From an uncultured Ruminococcus sp. (GTDB lineage: Bacteria > Bacillota > Clostridia > Oscillospirales > Ruminococcaceae): a stretch of 44,318 nucleotides of DNA. Shown here one piece after another: positions 42,376 through 44,318 of this stretch (position 1 is its first letter; the number at the start of each line of letters is the position of its first letter). Where the stretch lies: positions 1 through 44,318 of the forward strand of contig CACZFN010000013.1 in NCBI GenBank assembly GCA_902780505.1, given 5' to 3'. The position numbers and the translations under genes are program-made. The notes under the pieces were generated by a model that saw only the letters and a list, made by a program, of their open reading frames with translations, was not told the origin of the DNA and ran no database searches.

Positions 42376-42434
42376 CGAAAACCCTCATTCGAGGGAAGCA
42401 CAAAGCAAATCAGCAAAAGAAAGGATGGATAATC

Positions 42435-42776
42435 ATAGCAAGAAAATACAAACAAGTAAAACGCAAGGAACTGACATTTGACCTTACCGATTGGGAGAAA
42501 ATAGAACGCAGGGCTGAGGCTTGTCACACTGACACTACAAAATATCTCCGCAGAATGATACTTGACCGTGAGCCGATCTTTTACGATATGAAAAATGTCG
42601 CCCCGATGATAAACGGTATGCGAACTATCTCACGCAACATCAATCAGATCGCTAAAAAGGCAAACGAAACGAACACGCTCAACGCAGAGGATTACGAAAT
42701 ACTGAGAAAGGAGGTAGATTCTTTATTCCGTACTGTAAACATATCGCTCTCCACGCTACTGTCGAGAAAAGTTTGA
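42435..42776 (+). CDS. mobC: MobC-like mobilisation protein without a standard start codon
   Basis: The frame encodes about 113 residues: ARKYKQVKRKELTFDLTDWEKIERRAEAC, then the MobC helix VAPMINGMRTISRNINQIAKKANET. It clearly extends upstream of the first ATG in frame (42555), which lies in the middle of the domain. The best ribosome site AAAGGATGG (42420-42428) is followed by ATA/ATC/ATA codons (42429-42437), not by ATG, GTG or TTG. Either a rare AUA/AUC start is used or the start codon has been lost by mutation. It overlaps the relaxase frame, as in the other module. Confidence 0.6.
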   Translation: MARKYKQVKRKELTFDLTDWEKIERRAEACHTDTTKYLRRMILDREPIFYDMKNVAPMINGMRTISRNINQIAKKANETNTLNAEDYEILRKEVDSLFRTVNISLSTLLSRKV

Positions 42777-43439
42777 GGTACATACTTAACCCCGACAAGA
42801 CCGAGGATTTGCTTTACACGGCATCGGTAAATTGTATGACCGACGCTGAATCCGCCTACTTGCAGATGCGGCTTGTTTATGACCAGTTCGCCAAAGATCA
42901 CTTCAACAGCCCTCCGCCGCTGCAAGGCAAAGGCTCGGTGAAAGCTATCCATTACATACAGAGTTTCTTGCCCGATAATCACGTTACTCCAGAGCTTGCG
43001 CACAAGATTGCAAAAGCGTTTCTCCGAAATGCCTCGCAAGAGAATAGTCACAGCCGCATACTCGGTTGAAAATGATCTTGATGTTTACAAGCTGTCGGCA
43101 CAGCTTGCGGTAATAAACAAGGATAATATCAAATCCGTTGGTAACCTGCAAGGGAGAATTACAAAGCTGCGGAACGATTACGAAAAGCAGAGGGTAGCTG
43201 TAAATGATTTGATAAACGAATACAACAATTATCTTGCTGACGGCAATAAAGCTGAAAGCCTTTACAAACGAATAACAGACCAAAAGGAAAAGCTGTTGCA
43301 GATTCGTCAGCGGTATGATGTGTACTGCGATATTTCCAAAACCTATGGCGAGATCTCAAAGGGCGACTACATCAGCAACCTTATCGAGGAAGAACGCAAG
43401 CGGCAGGAGCAGGTGAAGAAGAAACAGAAAAGGCGATAA
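42725..43439 (+). pseudogene. Relaxase remnant (internal deletion, frameshift)
   Basis: The N-terminal part reads PYCKHIALHATVEKSLRYILNPDKT and runs to AHKIAKAFLRNA (about 43030), the start of a MOB relaxase. It then shifts frame. From about 43029 another frame reads MPRKRIVTAAYSVENDLDVY and continues as the basic coiled-coil C-terminus to 43439. The histidine metal-binding motif normally between these parts is missing, so the enzyme must be dead. The frame begins with ATT 42725, ten bases after AAAGGAGGT, again lacking a standard start. Confidence 0.75.
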
Positions 43440-43511
43440 TAGATGCAAGAGAAAGGAATGACAATCAATGAAAGTAAGAGTAACTTTTATCCTCACAACT
43501 GACTAAACACT

Positions 43512-43754
43512 ATGAAATGGGAGGATAAATATTTGAGCGGAATTTTGGAACAGAAAGAAAAGGACAACAGACCAGAGGATAAGATTGAAATATCCAAGGA
43601 GAGCCGTCAGGCATTTATCAGAGCTATGAAGATCGGGTATTACAAGGCGTTCTACAAGCAGAGGCTTTTGACAGCGGAGCAGCTTGAAAGGCTGATAGAA
43701 ATGAACACAGCCAAGACGGATAATGCTGATGATAATAACGATCCGGCAGCGTAA
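43512..43754 (+). CDS. Small element-borne hypothetical protein
   Basis: The 80-residue product reads KWEDKYLSGILEQKEKDNRP, then ESRQAFIRAMKIGYYKAFYKQRLLTAEQLERLIEMN and an Asp/Asn-rich tail. The 'Y-K-x-F-Y-K-Q-x-L-L-T-x-x-Q-L-x-x-L' segment resembles SHOCT-like short helical motifs and is common in small genes downstream of relaxases in clostridial elements. Function unknown. No strong ribosome site precedes the ATG. Confidence 0.5.
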   Translation: MKWEDKYLSGILEQKEKDNRPEDKIEISKESRQAFIRAMKIGYYKAFYKQRLLTAEQLERLIEMNTAKTDNADDNNDPAA

Positions 43755-43826
43755 GAACAAAAGATGATCTTTCCCCCTGCTGTACTGCTTTACATAAAGG
43801 CATTTGACCGCTGCATAAAAAAGCAC

Positions 43827-43855
43827 TTGACATATCACACTTTAAAGTGTAAAAT
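43827..43855 (+). promoter_or_regulatory. Promoter with palindromic operator before the recombinase fragment
   Basis: TTGACA (43827-43832) and TAAAAT (43850-43855) have a 17-bp spacer. A perfect 14-bp palindrome, ACACTTTAAAGTGT (43837-43850), fills the spacer and touches the -10 box, as expected for a repressor site. Confidence 0.7.
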
Positions 43856-43905
43856 TAAAATAGCAGGGGGGAATTTATCCCCTATCAATGGGGAAAGGAG
43901 GTACA

Positions 43906-44025
43906 ATGTATAGAAAGAAAAAAGTTGCGGCTTACTGCCGTGTCTCTACAGATGTCCTCCACTCCTATGACCAACTACTTCTGTTTATTAAAAAGTTCAA
44001 TAAATCGCCTATACTCTCAGGCTAA
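43906..44025 (+). pseudogene. Serine recombinase N-terminal fragment
   Basis: From ATG 43906, preceded by AAAGGAGGT, the frame reads MYRKKKVAAYCRVSTD with the catalytic Ser14. It leaves the recombinase family right after STD and ends at TAA 44023 after unrelated residues. The break at about 43954 marks insertion or deletion within the gene; immediately beyond lies the 3' end of another recombinase on the opposite strand. Confidence 0.7.
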
Positions 44026-44318
44026 TATTGACCTCACGATCGCCGTTCTCATCGGCAATTCCTACAACTATGCTGTCAACAAAATCCTCGGTGAGCTGCC
44101 TTGTAAGCTCTGTGATGTTCGTGTACTTGGCTGCAAGTGACTTACAATACTCTGCATTCTGCCTGCGCTGTTCAAGCTGTGTGAGCTTATTCTCGCTCTC
44201 CGATAGCTTTGTGTTAAGCTCAGCAAGCTCGGTGTTAAACTGCTCTCTGTACCTTACATATTCGTCGGGAGTTATCAACCCGTCAAGCTTGTCCGTATAT
44301 ATGCTGTCAAGCCTGTGC
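44009..44318 (-). CDS. C-terminal part of a large serine recombinase (partial)
   Basis: The minus-strand frame enters from the window edge and ends at TAA 44009. It reads LDSIYTDKLDGLITPDEYVRYREQFNTEL, a coiled coil (LNTKLSESENKLTQLEQRR), and the C-terminal ELTRQLTEDFVDSIVVG segment. This is the layout of the last ~100 residues of TnpX-like recombinases (zinc ribbon, coiled coil, final beta part). The catalytic domain lies outside the window. It probably belongs to another integrated element whose end is close to 44000. Confidence 0.75.
   Translation of the reverse strand, partial: HRLDSIYTDKLDGLITPDEYVRYREQFNTELAELNTKLSESENKLTQLEQRRQNAEYCKSLAAKYTNITELTRQLTEDFVDSIVVGIADENGDREVNISLRV

Overview
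The window looks like a chromosomal segment of a low-to-mid GC Gram-positive gut anaerobe of the Ruminococcus / Oscillospiraceae type. This is inferred from strong AGGAGG ribosome sites, 17-bp-spaced TTGACA/TATAAT promoters, a two-gene SUF-type Fe-S system, many ECF sigma factors, and clostridial-type mobilisable elements carrying large serine recombinases. No rRNA gene, complete tRNA gene or CRISPR array was seen.

Layout. (1) 1-6.1 kb is core-like: a Ser/Asp/Glu-rich PrsA/SurA-like lipoprotein, a stand-alone Enzyme I N-terminal domain, an AlkD-like DNA alkylation repair protein, about 1.1 kb of GC-rich palindromic repeats, and a sufC-sufB/D pair. A MITE-like element with roughly 100-bp terminal inverted repeats follows at 6.15-6.48 kb. 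(2) 6.5-16.9 kb is a minus-strand accessory island of very large, hydrophilic, probably multi-domain proteins of unknown family, plus one lipoprotein. One protein has a papain-like Cys/His core and runs, across an in-frame TAG, into a C-terminal domain with a GGGIQF motif resembling TNT-type NAD glycohydrolase toxins. A small putative immunity gene follows, then a second toxin tail and a second immunity gene. A third member of the immunity family is alone at 36.4 kb. This looks like a polymorphic toxin-immunity locus, and it carries several point lesions (two in-frame TAGs, one in-frame TGA and one apparent 5' frameshift). (3) 17-21.5 kb is a mosaic: a serine recombinase remnant, an SF0329-like protein, a DUF1653-like mini-gene, a pRiA4b ORF3-like protein, a MazF-like remnant, and an ECF sigma factor fused to a membrane-anchored outer domain with its own internal ribosome site. 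(4) 21.6-29.1 kb is a mobilisable element: small TnpW/DUF3789-type proteins, a CHC2 primase fragment, a TnpX-like large serine recombinase, an oriT-like palindrome, overlapping mobC and MOBP relaxase genes, and a resolvase. (5) 29.3-35.4 kb (minus strand) has an ECF sigma/anti-sigma pair, a secreted V8-like protease, and a tightly coupled GtrA / FAD oxidoreductase / GT-C glycosyltransferase operon. (6) 35.9-41.5 kb has two small genes and a complete five-gene operon: ECF sigma, anti-sigma, two FtsX-type permeases and a MacB/LolD-type ATPase. (7) 42.3-44.3 kb is a second, decayed mobilisation module with an oriT-like repeat, a mobC homologue with no standard start codon, and a relaxase with its middle deleted. 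It is followed by two recombinase fragments facing each other at the window edge.

The most notable points are the degenerating (or recoded) toxin locus at 11.9-14.9 kb, the 1134-codon frame interrupted once by TAG at 8375, and the internal in-frame start in the sigma-membrane fusion.
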